Positions 28,072-37,062 of a stretch of 64,000 nt of DNA are shown one piece after another. The translations under genes and the position numbers were made by a program. Location of the stretch: the NCBI RefSeq assembly GCF_003013395.1, contig NZ_PXZM01000003.1:615337-679336 (forward strand), in the 5' to 3' direction. Numbering within the stretch: the first letter of the stretch is position 1; every line of letters begins with the position of its first letter. This DNA comes from Brevibacillus fortis (GTDB lineage: Bacteria; Bacillota; Bacilli; Brevibacillales; Brevibacillaceae). Under the pieces are notes generated by a model. It was not told the DNA's origin and did no database searches. It saw only the letters and a list, made by a program, of their open reading frames with translations.

Positions 28072-29406
28072 TTACCAGATACCCAGCATTTTCAGGAAAA
28101 CTGCCAGAATCGCGATCGGTGCTACATATTTAATCAGGAGAAGCCAAATGATAAACAGGCGTTTGCCCAGAGAAGTATGCGCCCCCAGCTCGTTTATCAA
28201 GGTCTCGCGCTTCATTTTCAAAGGAACGAAGATCGAAATGAGCAGCGCTCCAAGCGGCATCAAGATATTGCTGACCAAAAAGTCCATCGCATCAAAGATA
28301 GACTTGCCGAACAGCGTAACCTCGCTCCAGACGCCAAATGACAAAGCTGACGGAACACCGACGATAAAAATCAACAGACCAACCACCCAAGCGAGACGCT
28401 TGCGCTTGGCTTCGTCTCCTTTTGCCAGAGAAGCAACGATAATTTCCAGCATCGAAAATGCTGAAGTCAACGTAGCGAAAAGGAAAAGAGCCAAAAAGAT
28501 TAACAGAAAAATACCGCCGAAGGCAATTTGTTCAAACACGGAAGGCAAGACGATAAACAGTAATCCCGGCCCTGCTGTTGGCTCTACTCCGAGGGAGAAC
28601 ACCGCAGGGAAAATCGCCAAACCAGCAAACAGCGATACGAGCAAATTCAAACTTACAATGGATCCGGCAGAACGAACCAGACTTTCGTTTTTGGCGAGGT
28701 ACGAGCTGTACGTGACCATGACGGACACCCCGACGCTCAGCGCGAAAAAGGATTGACCCAATGCGTACAGGATCGATTCAGCACTCAGGTTGGAAAAATC
28801 AGGACGCAGAAAGAAGGACACTCCCTCCATCGCCCCATCCAACGTCAAGGAACGAACCATCAATACCATGAATAAAAGGAACAAACCAGGCATCATGTAC
28901 TTGTTAGCGGACTCAATTCCACTTTGTACGCCTCTCGCTACTACCCATGCAGTAATGAGCATGAAAACCAGCTGGGCAACTACTGCACCAATAGGATCAC
29001 CGATTATGTCACCAAACACTTTATCATAAGCTGGTCCTTGCAATTGACCAGTAAACCCGCGAAGAAGATAACTAAGAATCCAGCCTCCCACCACACTGTA
29101 AAAGGACAAGAGCAAGAAGCAAGTGATCACCCCAAGGCGACCGATCCAATGCCAAAGTGACCCTGGCGCGATTGTTTTATACGCACTGATCGCCTCTTTT
29201 TGTGTACTGCGTCCGATTGTGAATTCTCCTAGCAACAACGGAAGACCAATTGCTAGCGTGAAGATAATGAATAGCAGAAAGAACGCTCCACCACCGCTCG
29301 TTCCGACCATATAAGGGAACTTCCAAATGGCCCCCAGTCCGATCGCCGAGCCTGCTGCTGCCAAGATGAAGCCGAGCCTGCTCGTCCATTGTTCGGCTTG
29401 TTTCAT
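28072..29406 (-). CDS. Neurotransmitter:sodium symporter (NSS) family amino-acid transporter
   Basis: 444 aa, about twelve helices. ATG at 29406 sits eight bases after GGAGGG; a GTG at 29415 overlaps that site and is less likely. Signature: [17 protein letters not shown] (sodium and substrate site, helix 1), [13 protein letters not shown] (helix 3), and [17 protein letters not shown] (helix 6). Like B. subtilis YocR and the MhsT/LeuT group, it imports hydrophobic or aromatic amino acids with sodium. Two tandem T-box leaders with a predicted UUC specifier point to phenylalanine as the regulated substrate. Confidence 0.88.
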   Translation of the reverse strand: MKQAEQWTSRLGFILAAAGSAIGLGAIWKFPYMVGTSGGGAFFLLFIIFTLAIGLPLLLGEFTIGRSTQKEAISAYKTIAPGSLWHWIGRLGVITCFLLLSFYSVVGGWILSYLLRGFTGQLQGPAYDKVFGDIIGDPIGAVVAQLVFMLITAWVVARGVQSGIESANKYMMPGLFLLFMVLMVRSLTLDGAMEGVSFFLRPDFSNLSAESILYALGQSFFALSVGVSVMVTYSSYLAKNESLVRSAGSIVSLNLLVSLFAGLAIFPAVFSLGVEPTAGPGLLFIVLPSVFEQIAFGGIFLLIFLALFLFATLTSAFSMLEIIVASLAKGDEAKRKRLAWVVGLLIFIVGVPSALSFGVWSEVTLFGKSIFDAMDFLVSNILMPLGALLISIFVPLKMKRETLINELGAHTSLGKRLFIIWLLLIKYVAPIAILAVFLKMLGIW

Positions 29407-29452
29407 ATTTTTCACCCTCCAAAGATGTTCTTTTTATGCCCTAAAATGGATA

Positions 29453-29720
29453 CAAAAAAACCCGCCCCAAAAAGGGACGAGTTATTCTTTTTCTCGCGGT
29501 ACCACCCTACTTAGACATCCCTTATTGGCGATGCCTCGCTTCGTCATTGATAACGGGTATGACCCGGACTCTCCTACTGGCGGCGCCTGCGTTCAGAGGT
29601 CAGCTCAAGAGTGAATTCTACGGGGCTTAAGCATTGGGCTGCTCTCAGTCTATGGCAACCTTCCCTGTCATGCTGCTGGTCCGTTTACTAGTCTCTTTCC
29701 TTGCTTGTTTCTATGATTAG
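29453..29720 (-). promoter_or_regulatory. T-box riboswitch, proximal copy (predicted Phe specifier)
   Basis: Read on the - strand. The Stem I region has the AGTA motif (GACTAGTA) and a specifier loop GAA-TTC-A bounded by pairs AAGAG/CTCTT and ACGG/CCGT. The T-box sequence AGGGTGGTACCGCG is at 29495-29508. The terminator (AACTCGTCCC pairing with GGGGCGGGTT, then a U run) ends about 45 bases before the NSS start. Uncharged tRNA-Phe would stabilise the antiterminator. The specifier assignment rests on position next to GAA. Confidence 0.9.
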
Positions 29721-29743
29721 GTTATAGGGCGTTTTCCGAAAAT

Positions 29744-29990
29744 AAAAAAACCCGTCCAAAAAAGGGACGAGTTATTCGCGGTACCACCCTGATTAAGTGC
29801 ACGGGATACAAAAATCCCTTCGCACTTCTCTCCATCATTGATAACGGGAATGACCCGATTCCTCCTACTAGGCAAAAACCATTAAGAGGGCTGCTCAGGA
29901 GGGAATTCTACGGGGCGCACTTCAAAGCTGCTTTCAGTCTAAGGCAGCTTCTCCCTGACAAGTGGTGATTCCGCATACTAGTCTCCGTCA
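29744..29990 (-). promoter_or_regulatory. T-box riboswitch, distal copy (predicted Phe specifier)
   Basis: Complete second element upstream of the proximal copy. GACTAGTA opens the specifier loop, GAA-TTC-C is on its other side, outer stem GGAG/CTCC and inner stem TGCGG/CCGTA. The T-box AGGGTGGTACCGCG is at 29777-29790, and the terminator AACTCGTCC/GGACGGGTT with a long U run is at 29744-29772. The same specifier in both copies gives two tests of the same tRNA in series. Confidence 0.9.
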
Positions 29991-30013
29991 TTGCATTTCA
30001 AAATTAATAAAAA

Positions 30014-30042
30014 ATTATAGAGTTTAATTTAATATAAATACA
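30014..30042 (-). promoter_or_regulatory. Likely promoter of the T-box/NSS transcript
   Basis: TATAAT (30014-30019) with TGTATT 17 bases upstream (30037-30042) on the - strand, just ahead of the distal T-box. The -35 box is weak. Confidence 0.5.
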
Positions 30043-30081
30043 CGAAATAGGCAAGTGTTTTTTCTTTCTACAAAATGAAAA

Positions 30082-30107
30082 GCGAGGATGATCGCCGCTC
30101 TCCTCGC
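30082..30107 (-). terminator. Terminator of ylaN
   Basis: GCGAGGA pairs with TCCTCGC, followed by TTTTCATTTT on the - strand, directly after the ylaN stop. Confidence 0.7.
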
Positions 30108-30108
30108 C

Positions 30109-30390
30109 TTACTTTTGATTAAACAGTTCATGAAGATGGGCCAATTTTCGTTCCAATGAACCCATAATTTCTCGACCAGTGTCTTCACTAATCAGTCCTA
30201 AGCGGACCGCGTACTCTACTTCACGAGAAAGCCCGAACATTTGGGTATCCAGCACTTCTTCATACAGTGGGCACTGCGGCATGGTCAGGTTTTCCATCTG
30301 TACGTCGATCAGCTTGTAAATTTTGTCGGCGTCTGCTTGAAGCAACGCTAGCGCTTTTTGTTCCAGATCGGGAACCTTAATTTCTGTCAA
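30109..30390 (-). CDS. ylaN: YlaN family protein (UPF0358)
   Basis: 93 aa, all-helical. The diagnostic segment [19 protein letters not shown] followed by [14 protein letters not shown] is nearly identical to B. subtilis YlaN. That protein binds iron and relieves Fur repression, and is needed for growth under iron limitation. Here it stands alone, far from the Fur-controlled siderophore genes at 58-64 kb. Confidence 0.95.
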   Translation of the reverse strand: MTEIKVPDLEQKALALLQADADKIYKLIDVQMENLTMPQCPLYEEVLDTQMFGLSREVEYAVRLGLISEDTGREIMGSLERKLAHLHELFNQK

Positions 30391-30483
30391 AACCTATCCC
30401 TCCGTTTGCCTCCATCCTTATCATACATAGTACGCGATTCTGGGCCATTTGAAAAGGGGAGAAGACAGATCAACTGCAAGAAG

Positions 30484-31416
30484 CTAAAAGATACCAAGCT
30501 TCCACTCTCTTGAGAGCAGCTCCAAAAGCTTGACACCCGCCACTGAATTTCCTTTATCATCCAAAGATGGACCAAACACACCAATACCCATTCGCTGTGG
30601 CACTGTTGCCATAATACCGCCGGCAACCCCACTTTTCGCTGGGATTCCTACGTCAATAGCGAACTCACCAGAGGCATTGTACATCCCGCAAGTCACCATG
30701 AAGGTCTTGCAGATTCGTGCTACCTCTTCCGGAATCACTCGCTCGCCCGTATTCACGAGAATTCCGTCTGCTGCAAGCACCATCCCTAGTGTAGCTACTT
30801 CCTTGGCGGTCACTTCTATCGAGCAATGGCGAAAATACAGATCAAGTGTCTCTTCCACATCGGTTTCCAGTATGCCGCTGTCCTTTAGAAACCACGCAAG
30901 GGCACGATTTCGATCTGCCGTTTTCTTTTCCGAACAATAAACAGCCTGATTGATAGAAAGATGGGGATTTCCCGTCATTTTCCGCATCAAAGCCAGTACA
31001 GCATCTAGCCGATCGTCCACGTTGGCACCGCGAATCATGCCCGCAACCGCAATGGCCCCTGCATTGATCATCGGGTTCAGTGGTTTATGTGATTCGGTCG
31101 TCTCCAGCTTAATAATAGAATTAAACGGGTCGCCAGTTGGCTCTTTCCCCACATGCCGAAACACGTATTCTTTGCCATTCTGGCACAAGGCGACGATCAG
31201 AGAGAAAATCTTAGAGATACTTTGCATCGAGAAAGGTACATCTGCATCACCAGCAGAAAATATCGTCCCATCGGGCAAGCATACAGCCACTCCCAATTGA
31301 TGTGGATCGACTTTTGCCAATTCAGGGATGTATGACGCTACACTCCCCTTGTTTGTATACTCTAGTGACTGGTTACGTACTTGCTCCAATTGTTCGGAGG
31401 CTCGTTTCAGATCCAT
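30484..31416 (-). CDS. glsA: Glutaminase
   Basis: 310 aa, the normal length. Start at 31416 (MDLKRASEQ), chosen for GAGGGG seven bases upstream; a longer form from 31482 lacks a site. It hydrolyses glutamine to glutamate and ammonia. Serine-dependent beta-lactamase-like fold with the SxxK motif QSISK (S66, K69), then KPLNPMINAGAIAV, YCSEKKTADRNRALAWFLKDSG and the KSGVAGGIMATVP motif. No glutamine transporter or two-component system is adjacent. Confidence 0.95.
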   Translation of the reverse strand: MDLKRASEQLEQVRNQSLEYTNKGSVASYIPELAKVDPHQLGVAVCLPDGTIFSAGDADVPFSMQSISKIFSLIVALCQNGKEYVFRHVGKEPTGDPFNSIIKLETTESHKPLNPMINAGAIAVAGMIRGANVDDRLDAVLALMRKMTGNPHLSINQAVYCSEKKTADRNRALAWFLKDSGILETDVEETLDLYFRHCSIEVTAKEVATLGMVLAADGILVNTGERVIPEEVARICKTFMVTCGMYNASGEFAIDVGIPAKSGVAGGIMATVPQRMGIGVFGPSLDDKGNSVAGVKLLELLSREWKLGIF

Positions 31417-31494
31417 CGAAAAACCCCTCAGTCTATTACATCGATGTGTATAGATTCGATTGTAGATTTCTACAATACCCATGTCAAATTGGCC

Positions 31495-32664
31495 CTACTT
31501 CTGAATGGCGTGCTCCAATCGTTCCATCGCTTCGACTAGAATGGATTTGGGGCAGGCAAAATTGATTCGCATAAACCCTGCACCATCCCGCCCAAACGTC
31601 GTGCCATCGTGCAAACCGAGCTTTGCTTCCTCGCGAATGAGCTTGTTCAACTCCGCCTGACTACGTCCTAGCTGTCTAAAATCCATCCACCCCAAGTATG
31701 TTGCTTCCGGAATTGCCATGGATACCCCAGGAATACGAGTCGATAAATACTCATGCACATAGGCTGCATTCCTACGCAAGTAGATCAACAGTTCCGCAAG
31801 CCATGCTTCTCCATGTTGGTAGGCAGCAATCGTTGCTTCCATCCCAAACAGGTTCAGATTTTCATAGCCCATTTTGGATGCTGTGATCGTGAAGTCCCGT
31901 AAAAGCTGCTGATTTTCTGTCATCAAATAAGATGTATACAGACCCGCCAAATTAAATGTTTTGGCGGCTGATAGAAAGGTCACACTCTGGTTGGCCAGCT
32001 CCGGTGCTAGTGAATAGTAAGGCGTATGAATATTTGGCTCATAGACCAAATCCGAATGAATCTCGTCGGCAACCACAATCACGCCATTTTCTACACACAA
32101 TCTTCCCAAACGCTCCAGCTCTTCTTTGGTCCATACTCGCCCGATCGGATTATGCGGTGTGCAGAGCAGCATGAGCTTCACCCGCGGGTCGCTTAGCTTT
32201 TGTGCTAGATCATCCCAATTCATTTCATAGCGGCCGTCACGCTCCAAGAGTGGGCTGGTAACGACATGACGTCTGCGATTTTCGACTGCATGGTAAAAAG
32301 GATGGTACACAGGCGTTTGGATCAAGACAGCATCTCCATGAGCTGTAAAAGCCTCTACCGCTACGTGAATGCCGGGAACGACTCCAGGTATCCCTGTCAT
32401 CCAACTCACTTCCACTTCTACACCAAATCGCTTGTGTATCCACTCTTTCAAGCTCTGATAAAGGGCATCTGACTTCAGCGTGTATCCGTATATCGGGTGA
32501 CTCGCCCGTTTGATCAATGCCTCCGTGATCTCAGGAGCACAAGCAAAATCCATATCCGCCACCCACAGCGGAAGCATCCCTTCACCGTTCCATTTCGGAT
32601 TCTGAATCTCCCATTTGACACTCTCTGTCCCTCTGCGTTCGATGCGCTGATCAAAATCGTACAC
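31495..32664 (-). CDS. patB: PatB/MalY-type aminotransferase or cystathionine beta-lyase
   Basis: 389 aa. Start GTG at 32664 (VYDFDQRIERRGTESVKWE), supported by AAGGAGGG; an extension to 32733 is not. PLP-dependent class I/II enzyme: LPLWVADMDFACAPEI is the MalY/PatB signature, LLCTPHNPIGRVW and VVADEIHSDLVY bind cofactor, and the Schiff-base Lys is in SAAKTFNLAGL. These enzymes are C-S lyases acting on cystathionine or related thioethers, with weak transaminase activity. About 80 bases separate it from glsA downstream. Confidence 0.9.
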   Translation of the reverse strand: MYDFDQRIERRGTESVKWEIQNPKWNGEGMLPLWVADMDFACAPEITEALIKRASHPIYGYTLKSDALYQSLKEWIHKRFGVEVEVSWMTGIPGVVPGIHVAVEAFTAHGDAVLIQTPVYHPFYHAVENRRRHVVTSPLLERDGRYEMNWDDLAQKLSDPRVKLMLLCTPHNPIGRVWTKEELERLGRLCVENGVIVVADEIHSDLVYEPNIHTPYYSLAPELANQSVTFLSAAKTFNLAGLYTSYLMTENQQLLRDFTITASKMGYENLNLFGMEATIAAYQHGEAWLAELLIYLRRNAAYVHEYLSTRIPGVSMAIPEATYLGWMDFRQLGRSQAELNKLIREEAKLGLHDGTTFGRDGAGFMRINFACPKSILVEAMERLEHAIQK

Positions 32665-32752
32665 GTTCGTTCCCTCCTTAATTCCCCTCACACTTATACA
32701 CACAGCATAAACCGTCTTTTTCCAATTGTCCAAGCTTCAAGTGTACGAAAAA

Positions 32753-32777
32753 AAGAGCCGCCCGATGAGCGACTCTC
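32753..32777 (-). terminator. Terminator of the AbgT-family gene
   Basis: AGAG.CGC pairs with GCG.CTCT, followed by TTTTTTT on the - strand after the stop at 32796. Confidence 0.75.
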
Positions 32778-32795
32778 TTCTTGTTTTGAAATAGA

Positions 32796-34322
32796 TTAGC
32801 GAGCGTATACACCAGGACCAAATGGGAGATCCAGGAAGTACCATGCTGTCAATTGCAAGATCCAAACGACCAAGAAAACGATTGCAAATGGAGTCATGGT
32901 AGAGAAAATCGTACCCATTCCTGCATTCTTATTGTACTTCTGATAGAAAGCTAGGAAGAGCGGGATATACGGATTCACAGGTGAGATCGTATTGGTCGCA
33001 GAGTCTGCAATCCGATAAGCGACTTGGATAAACGCCGGGTTGTAATCCAACAGCATCAGCATTGGCATGAATACCGGTGCCAGGATCGCCCACAGCGCTG
33101 AACCACTCGTGATAAACAAGCTACAGATACCCGTGAAGAGTGTAAAGGCAATAATGATCGGCAAGCCTGTCAAGCCCATGTTTGTCATGAATTCTGCGCC
33201 ATTAACAGCCATCAAGATACCGATATTGCTCCAGTTAAAGAACGCGATGAACTGTGCTGCTGTAAACGCTAACACAATAAAGCCGGACATATCCTTGATT
33301 GCTTCGGACATGTAATGCGGAATGTCCCTTGATGTTTTAATCAGTCCCATTGCTCTACCATACACAAACGATACGGTTACGAAGAACAGCAGGATGATTG
33401 GGATAATTCCTTTCAAAAACGGTGATGTCAAGAAGCCACCTGTCTTTGGATCACGCAACAGTGAACCTTCTGGAACGACCAGCAATCCTACAATCACCAC
33501 GAAAATCAACGCTGCGATACCAGCTTTGCGCAGTGCTTTGTTCTCTTGAGGAGTTACCTCTTCGAATTGTACGTTTCGTTCGCCGTGATACGTGCCAAGA
33601 CGTGGTTCGATAATTTTATCAGTAATCCATCCGCCAAAGAAAGCGAGGATCACAACGGAAGCTGACATGAAGAACCAGTTATCCACTGGCGTAACCATTG
33701 CGTTCGGATCAATCGTTTTCGCTACTTCGGTACTGATCCCTGCCAAGAGAGCATCTGTACCAGCGATGAAAAAGTTCGCTGTAAAACCGGAGGATACACC
33801 AGCCATACCAGCTGCAAAACCTGCAATCGGGTGACGCCCCATTGCCAAGAACACAAGACCGCCAAGCGGAGGAATAATAACCATGGCTGCATCAGAAGCA
33901 AGATTTCCCAAAATACCGACAAAGACAATTGCGTAACTGACAACCGATGCCGGAATGCCTGCCATCATTTTGCGTAGAACAGTCGTCAAAAGACCGATTT
34001 TTTCTGCCAGTCCAATTCCAAGCGTCATCGCTAGAACTAGACCAAGTGCTGGAAATTCAATGAAGTTTTTCAGCATACTCGTTAAAATCCAGTGAATACC
34101 TTCGACGCTAAGCAAGCTCTTAACTGCAACCTCTTCGCCTTTTGCAGGATGCATAACCGAAAAATCCATAGCTGCGAGGATTGCAGAGACTACCATCAAT
34201 GCACCACACAAAATAATGAACAACACAAATGGATGCGGGAGTTTATTCCCTACCGTTTCAATCCACTTTAAGATACCTTTTTGCTTCATCAGATCTGCTT
34301 GCACATTCGTGCCTTTCGCCAT
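32796..34322 (-). CDS. abgT: AbgT-family transporter
   Basis: 508 aa, about thirteen helices. Family hallmarks: IETVGNKLPHPFVLFIILC at the start, ASDAAMVIIPPLGGLVFLAMGRHP, GFAAGMAGVSSGFTANF (with TDALL later) and PVNPYIPLFLAFYQKY. AbgT in E. coli imports p-aminobenzoyl-glutamate; close relatives (MtrF, YdaH) export sulfonamides or folate breakdown products. Substrate here is not determined. A GGGGGG site precedes the ATG. The transcript starts about 265 bases upstream and carries a structured leader. Confidence 0.9.
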   Translation of the reverse strand: MAKGTNVQADLMKQKGILKWIETVGNKLPHPFVLFIILCGALMVVSAILAAMDFSVMHPAKGEEVAVKSLLSVEGIHWILTSMLKNFIEFPALGLVLAMTLGIGLAEKIGLLTTVLRKMMAGIPASVVSYAIVFVGILGNLASDAAMVIIPPLGGLVFLAMGRHPIAGFAAGMAGVSSGFTANFFIAGTDALLAGISTEVAKTIDPNAMVTPVDNWFFMSASVVILAFFGGWITDKIIEPRLGTYHGERNVQFEEVTPQENKALRKAGIAALIFVVIVGLLVVPEGSLLRDPKTGGFLTSPFLKGIIPIILLFFVTVSFVYGRAMGLIKTSRDIPHYMSEAIKDMSGFIVLAFTAAQFIAFFNWSNIGILMAVNGAEFMTNMGLTGLPIIIAFTLFTGICSLFITSGSALWAILAPVFMPMLMLLDYNPAFIQVAYRIADSATNTISPVNPYIPLFLAFYQKYNKNAGMGTIFSTMTPFAIVFLVVWILQLTAWYFLDLPFGPGVYAR

Positions 34323-34593
34323 AGTTTCGCCCCCCTAAGTCGTTTGAATTCCCTGAATGTTCTTGCGGCTTTGCAACCATCCTCGGGATGAATGATTTGG
34401 TCTGCCTTCTCTTGCGATCATCACCGTTGATGGTTCTGCGGGAGAAAGACGAAGTGAGCTTCCCTTTTTTCGTGAAAGCCTTTCCAATAATCGAAAAGCT
34501 TGTACACAATGCCTATTATCTGACTCCAACTTTTTAGCAGAAGTTCAAATCCAGTAGGCAAAGTTCACTCTCACATAATAACTTTCTAATATG
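34323..34593 (-). ncRNA. Long structured 5' leader of abgT, class unknown
   Basis: About 265 bases between the promoter and the gene, without a reading frame of note. On the - strand it folds into a closing stem GCCTA/TAGGC around AACTT/AAGTT (near 34500-34556), and a long imperfect hairpin near 34400-34450 (GTCT/AGAC, TTTCTC/GAGAAGG, GC/GC, CATCA-ACGG-TGATG at its tip). A third stem, CATCC/GGATG, follows. No match to a riboswitch class that I know; no U run, so control would be at translation or stability. A + strand gene starts at 34731 on the far side of the promoter. Confidence 0.45.
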
Positions 34594-34621
34594 ATTATAT
34601 AATCTATAAAATGCATGTCAA
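34594..34621 (-). promoter_or_regulatory. abgT promoter
   Basis: TTGACA (34616-34621), 16 bases, TATAAT (34594-34599): both hexamers perfect. It defines a long leader for abgT. Confidence 0.8.
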
Positions 34622-34730
34622 TAATTTTTAGACTATTTTATGAAATTTTCGCTTTTTTCGATAATTGCTGTCATTTGCAGGTCTATAGTAAAATAGAAAT
34701 CGATTATGAATGATCACGGAGGAATGACGT

Positions 34731-35240
34731 ATGTCTGATGTTATCGTGTTCAAAGGGGCCATTGCTTTCCCTATTACATTAGATCCAACTGTTTGGGTAT
34801 TTGATGAACGCAAATTCGATCTGAAAACATACTCGGGCGAAGATGATAGTTCGCTGGCTACGCAGACAAAGTATTTGCATGGTACAGGGACGCAGTGGGA
34901 TAAGGAATTGCGCGAGGGGGCTACGCTTCCTTCCGAACGAAAAAGCTTAGCCGAAGAACGCAAAGTGCTCGAAGGCGAGTACGGAATCCGTCTTGATCCC
35001 TTCATTACTAATGCTGAGCCACTTCCAGAGGTGACTCATGTTCGTCTTCACCGTCAGGATCAGGAAGCGATCATACTACCACTTGCAGAGGCAAGAAGAG
35101 CCATCCTGCAATTCTCCAAAGACGGCAAGCCTATTAAAGAAGATGGCCCTGTGTACTTCTATTTGCCGGAAGTGTTGCTAGCAAATGAAGCCCCGATCAA
35201 AGGAATTACGGCTCTGGAGTTTATTACCGAGCAAGCGTAA
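34731..35240 (+). CDS. Conserved hypothetical protein
   Basis: 169 aa behind GGAGGAA. Soluble, acidic. The N-terminus FKGAIAFPITLDPTVWVFDERKF and the C-terminus VYFYLPEVLLANEAPIKGI suggest a compact beta-rich protein of a family widespread in Bacilli, but I cannot name it. Divergent from abgT, with its own terminator behind it. No clear functional clue from context. Confidence 0.75.
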   Translation: MSDVIVFKGAIAFPITLDPTVWVFDERKFDLKTYSGEDDSSLATQTKYLHGTGTQWDKELREGATLPSERKSLAEERKVLEGEYGIRLDPFITNAEPLPEVTHVRLHRQDQEAIILPLAEARRAILQFSKDGKPIKEDGPVYFYLPEVLLANEAPIKGITALEFITEQA

Positions 35241-35276
35241 GATAAGCCACGTAAGATAATCGTTTCTTGCATAACA

Positions 35277-35314
35277 AAAGCCATCCTCCTTCGAAGTAAA
35301 GAGGATGGCTTTTG
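35277..35314. terminator. Bidirectional terminator between a + gene and sda
   Basis: AAAAGCCATCCTC and GAGGATGGCTTTT pair perfectly over 13 bases; it ends both the 34731 gene and sda. Confidence 0.85.
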
Positions 35315-35346
35315 CCATATGTTACGTATGTGTGATGATATTGCTC

Positions 35347-35484
35347 TTAGGCGCTGAACTGTGTGATACGGATATTTCGATGCTGTAGTTCTTCGCGAAG
35401 CAATTCGATAAAAGCTGCATCTAGTTGAAGGTCGACAGCGCGATGATATACTTCTATCAACATTTGGTCACTTAAGTATTTCAC
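35347..35484 (-). CDS. sda: Sporulation inhibitor Sda
   Basis: 45 aa from a GTG at 35484, with a perfect GGAGGTGA six bases upstream. KYLSDQMLIEVYHRAVDL followed by FIELLREEL matches the two-helix hairpin of Sda, including the conserved LSD, LI.Y and FI.LL positions. Sda binds histidine kinases such as KinA and stops autophosphorylation, so sporulation does not begin while replication is disturbed. It lies alone between a terminator and its promoter, whose DnaA-box and LexA-box-like sites fit a replication-stress checkpoint. Confidence 0.92.
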   Translation of the reverse strand: MKYLSDQMLIEVYHRAVDLQLDAAFIELLREELQHRNIRITQFSA

Positions 35485-35515
35485 CTTTGCTCACCTCCAT
35501 CTCTAATATGAGCCC

Positions 35516-35551
35516 ATTGTATCAAAAGCTTCCGTATCGAACAATCGTTCG
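35516..35551 (-). promoter_or_regulatory. sda promoter overlapping a LexA-type box
   Basis: On the - strand: TTGTTC (-35, 35539-35544), 17 bases, TACAAT (-10, 35516-35521). The -35 box lies inside CGAACGATTGTTCG (35538-35551), a perfect palindrome of the Bacillus SOS box form GAAC-N4-GTTC. LexA bound here would block the promoter; damage would release it. Prediction from sequence only. Confidence 0.75.
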
Positions 35552-35552
35552 G

Positions 35553-35661
35553 ATATCCACAAGCAATGTGGACATCTTGTTGGTAACATGTGGGCAAATT
35601 GTGTGTAACTGATAAACATCCAAGCATTTCCTTTGTGGATGTTTTTTTCCATTTATCCACA
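35553..35661. promoter_or_regulatory. Cluster of DnaA-box-like sites upstream of sda
   Basis: A perfect DnaA box TTATCCACA is at 35653-35661. Near matches: ATATCCACA (35553-35561), TGTGGACAT (35567-35575), TGTGTGTAA (35600-35608) and TGTGGATGT (35634-35642), each with one or two mismatches to TTATNCACA or its complement. In B. subtilis DnaA directly controls sda, so this cluster is expected in type. Confidence 0.7.
35616..35648. terminator. Hairpin with T run between rocD and sda
   Basis: ACATCCA and TGGATGT pair around a 13-base loop, with T7 on the + strand. It may back up the rocD terminator and shield the sda promoter. Confidence 0.5.
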
Positions 35662-35716
35662 GCTAGTCGAATTTTGTCGAACGAATGATGTGACTATTCT
35701 GTCTAAATTCATGTAA

Positions 35717-35742
35717 AAAGCCACCCTCTACAGGATGGCTTT
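35717..35742 (-). terminator. Terminator of rocD
   Basis: AAAGCCA.CCT pairs with AGG.TGGCTTT; a U run follows on the - strand, just after the rocD stop. Confidence 0.75.
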
Positions 35743-35753
35743 CGTCATTGTTT

Positions 35754-36965
35754 TTATGCGTTTGCCACTTCTGTCACGTGCAGAACTTGCTTGATTCGGT
35801 CAATTGCCCAATCCAGGTCTTCTCTGCTGATGACGAGTGGCGGTGCAAAGCGAATGGTTGTCTCATGTGTTTCTTTGCACAGGAGGCCCAGTCCTTTTAG
35901 TTTTTCGCAATATGGACGAGCCGCTGTTGTCAGCTCCAAGCCAATGAACAAACCGCGACCGCGAATTTCCTTGATGATTGGGTTGTTAATTTCTCCCAAT
36001 TTCTCCATGAAGTATGCGCCCATTTCCAGGGAGCGTTGTACAAGACCTTCGTCAGCCAATACATCCATAGCTGCTATGGCAACTGCACATCCGAGTGGAT
36101 TTCCGCCAAAGGTAGAACCATGGGATCCTGGTTCAAATACGCTCAAGATTTCTTTATCCGCTGCTACTGCAGAAATTGGGAACACGCCACCACCAAGAGC
36201 TTTCCCCATGATGTACATGTCTGGTACTACACCTTCCCAATCGCTGGCAAACATTTTACCTGTGCGACCGAAGCCTGTTTGGATCTCATCGCTGACCAAG
36301 AGTACATTGTTTGCTTTACATACCTCTTGCGCTTGCTTCAAGAAGCCATCTTGCGGAATGATGATCCCTGCTTCCCCTTGGATCGGCTCCAGCATGAATG
36401 CTGCTGTGTTCGGTGTAATCGCTTGCTTAAGTGCTTCGATATCGCCATAAGGAATGATTTTGAAGCCAGGTGTGAATGGTCCGAAGCCACGTCTGTACTC
36501 TTCTGCAGACGAGAAGGACGTCACTGTGACTGTACGGCCATGGAAGTTGCCTTCACATACGATGATTTCTGCTTGGTTTTCCGGTACTTTTTTCACATCA
36601 TAAGCCCAACGACGAACCGCTTTGAGTGCTGTTTCTACTGCTTCTGCACCGGTGTTCATTGGCAGGATCATTTCTTTTCCTGTTACCGCAGAGAGCTTTT
36701 CGTAGAATTCACCCAGTTGGTCATTGTAAAAAGCACGGGAAGTGAGCGTTACTTTATCTGCTTGATCTTTCAGAGCTTGGATGATACGTGGATGACGATG
36801 CCCTTGATTCAGCGCAGAATATGCACTCAGCATATCCAGATATTTATTGCCTTCCGGATCGTGTACCCATACGCCTTCTGCTTTGGAAATAACGATCGGT
36901 AGCGGATGATAGTTGTGCGCACCGTATTTTTCTGTTTGTTCAATAACCACGTTTGTTTTACTCAT
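35754..36965 (-). CDS. rocD: Ornithine aminotransferase
   Basis: 403 aa; start at 36965 ([10 protein letters not shown]) behind AAGGAGG. It converts ornithine and 2-oxoglutarate to glutamate-5-semialdehyde and glutamate, in arginine and ornithine breakdown. Class III PLP enzyme: [27 protein letters not shown] (D226), and Lys255 in [10 protein letters not shown] for the Schiff base. Divergent from the sigma-54 activator gene at 37162. The region between holds a -24/-12 promoter (37005-37020) and palindromic upstream sites, so it is most likely activated by RocR in response to ornithine. Confidence 0.95.
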   Translation of the reverse strand: MSKTNVVIEQTEKYGAHNYHPLPIVISKAEGVWVHDPEGNKYLDMLSAYSALNQGHRHPRIIQALKDQADKVTLTSRAFYNDQLGEFYEKLSAVTGKEMILPMNTGAEAVETALKAVRRWAYDVKKVPENQAEIIVCEGNFHGRTVTVTSFSSAEEYRRGFGPFTPGFKIIPYGDIEALKQAITPNTAAFMLEPIQGEAGIIIPQDGFLKQAQEVCKANNVLLVSDEIQTGFGRTGKMFASDWEGVVPDMYIMGKALGGGVFPISAVAADKEILSVFEPGSHGSTFGGNPLGCAVAIAAMDVLADEGLVQRSLEMGAYFMEKLGEINNPIIKEIRGRGLFIGLELTTAARPYCEKLKGLGLLCKETHETTIRFAPPLVISREDLDWAIDRIKQVLHVTEVANA

Positions 36966-37004
36966 GTCGTTAGCCTCCTTCAAGATCACTTGCTAAAATT
37001 ATCT

Positions 37005-37020
37005 AGCAAGAACGATGCCA
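37005..37020 (-). promoter_or_regulatory. Sigma-54 (-24/-12) promoter of rocD
   Basis: TGGCATCGTTCTTGCT on the - strand: GG and GC are separated by exactly ten bases, as SigL promoters require. The next gene is rocD, and a sigma-54 activator gene is divergent. Confidence 0.85.
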
Positions 37021-37062
37021 AACAGGAAAACCCCACAAAGTCGATCCTATCCGAACTGTTTA

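Noticed and set aside
28049..28756. + strand open frame of 235 codons
   Set aside because: Antisense to the NSS transporter; basic, low-complexity translation.
35791..36450. Second + strand frame over rocD (219 codons)
   Set aside because: Shadow of the same gene; Ser/Pro-rich translation typical of antisense frames.
36036..36902. Long + strand open frame (288 codons)
   Set aside because: Entirely antisense to rocD, whose PLP motifs are intact; no ribosome site and Cys/Phe-rich translation without family resemblance.
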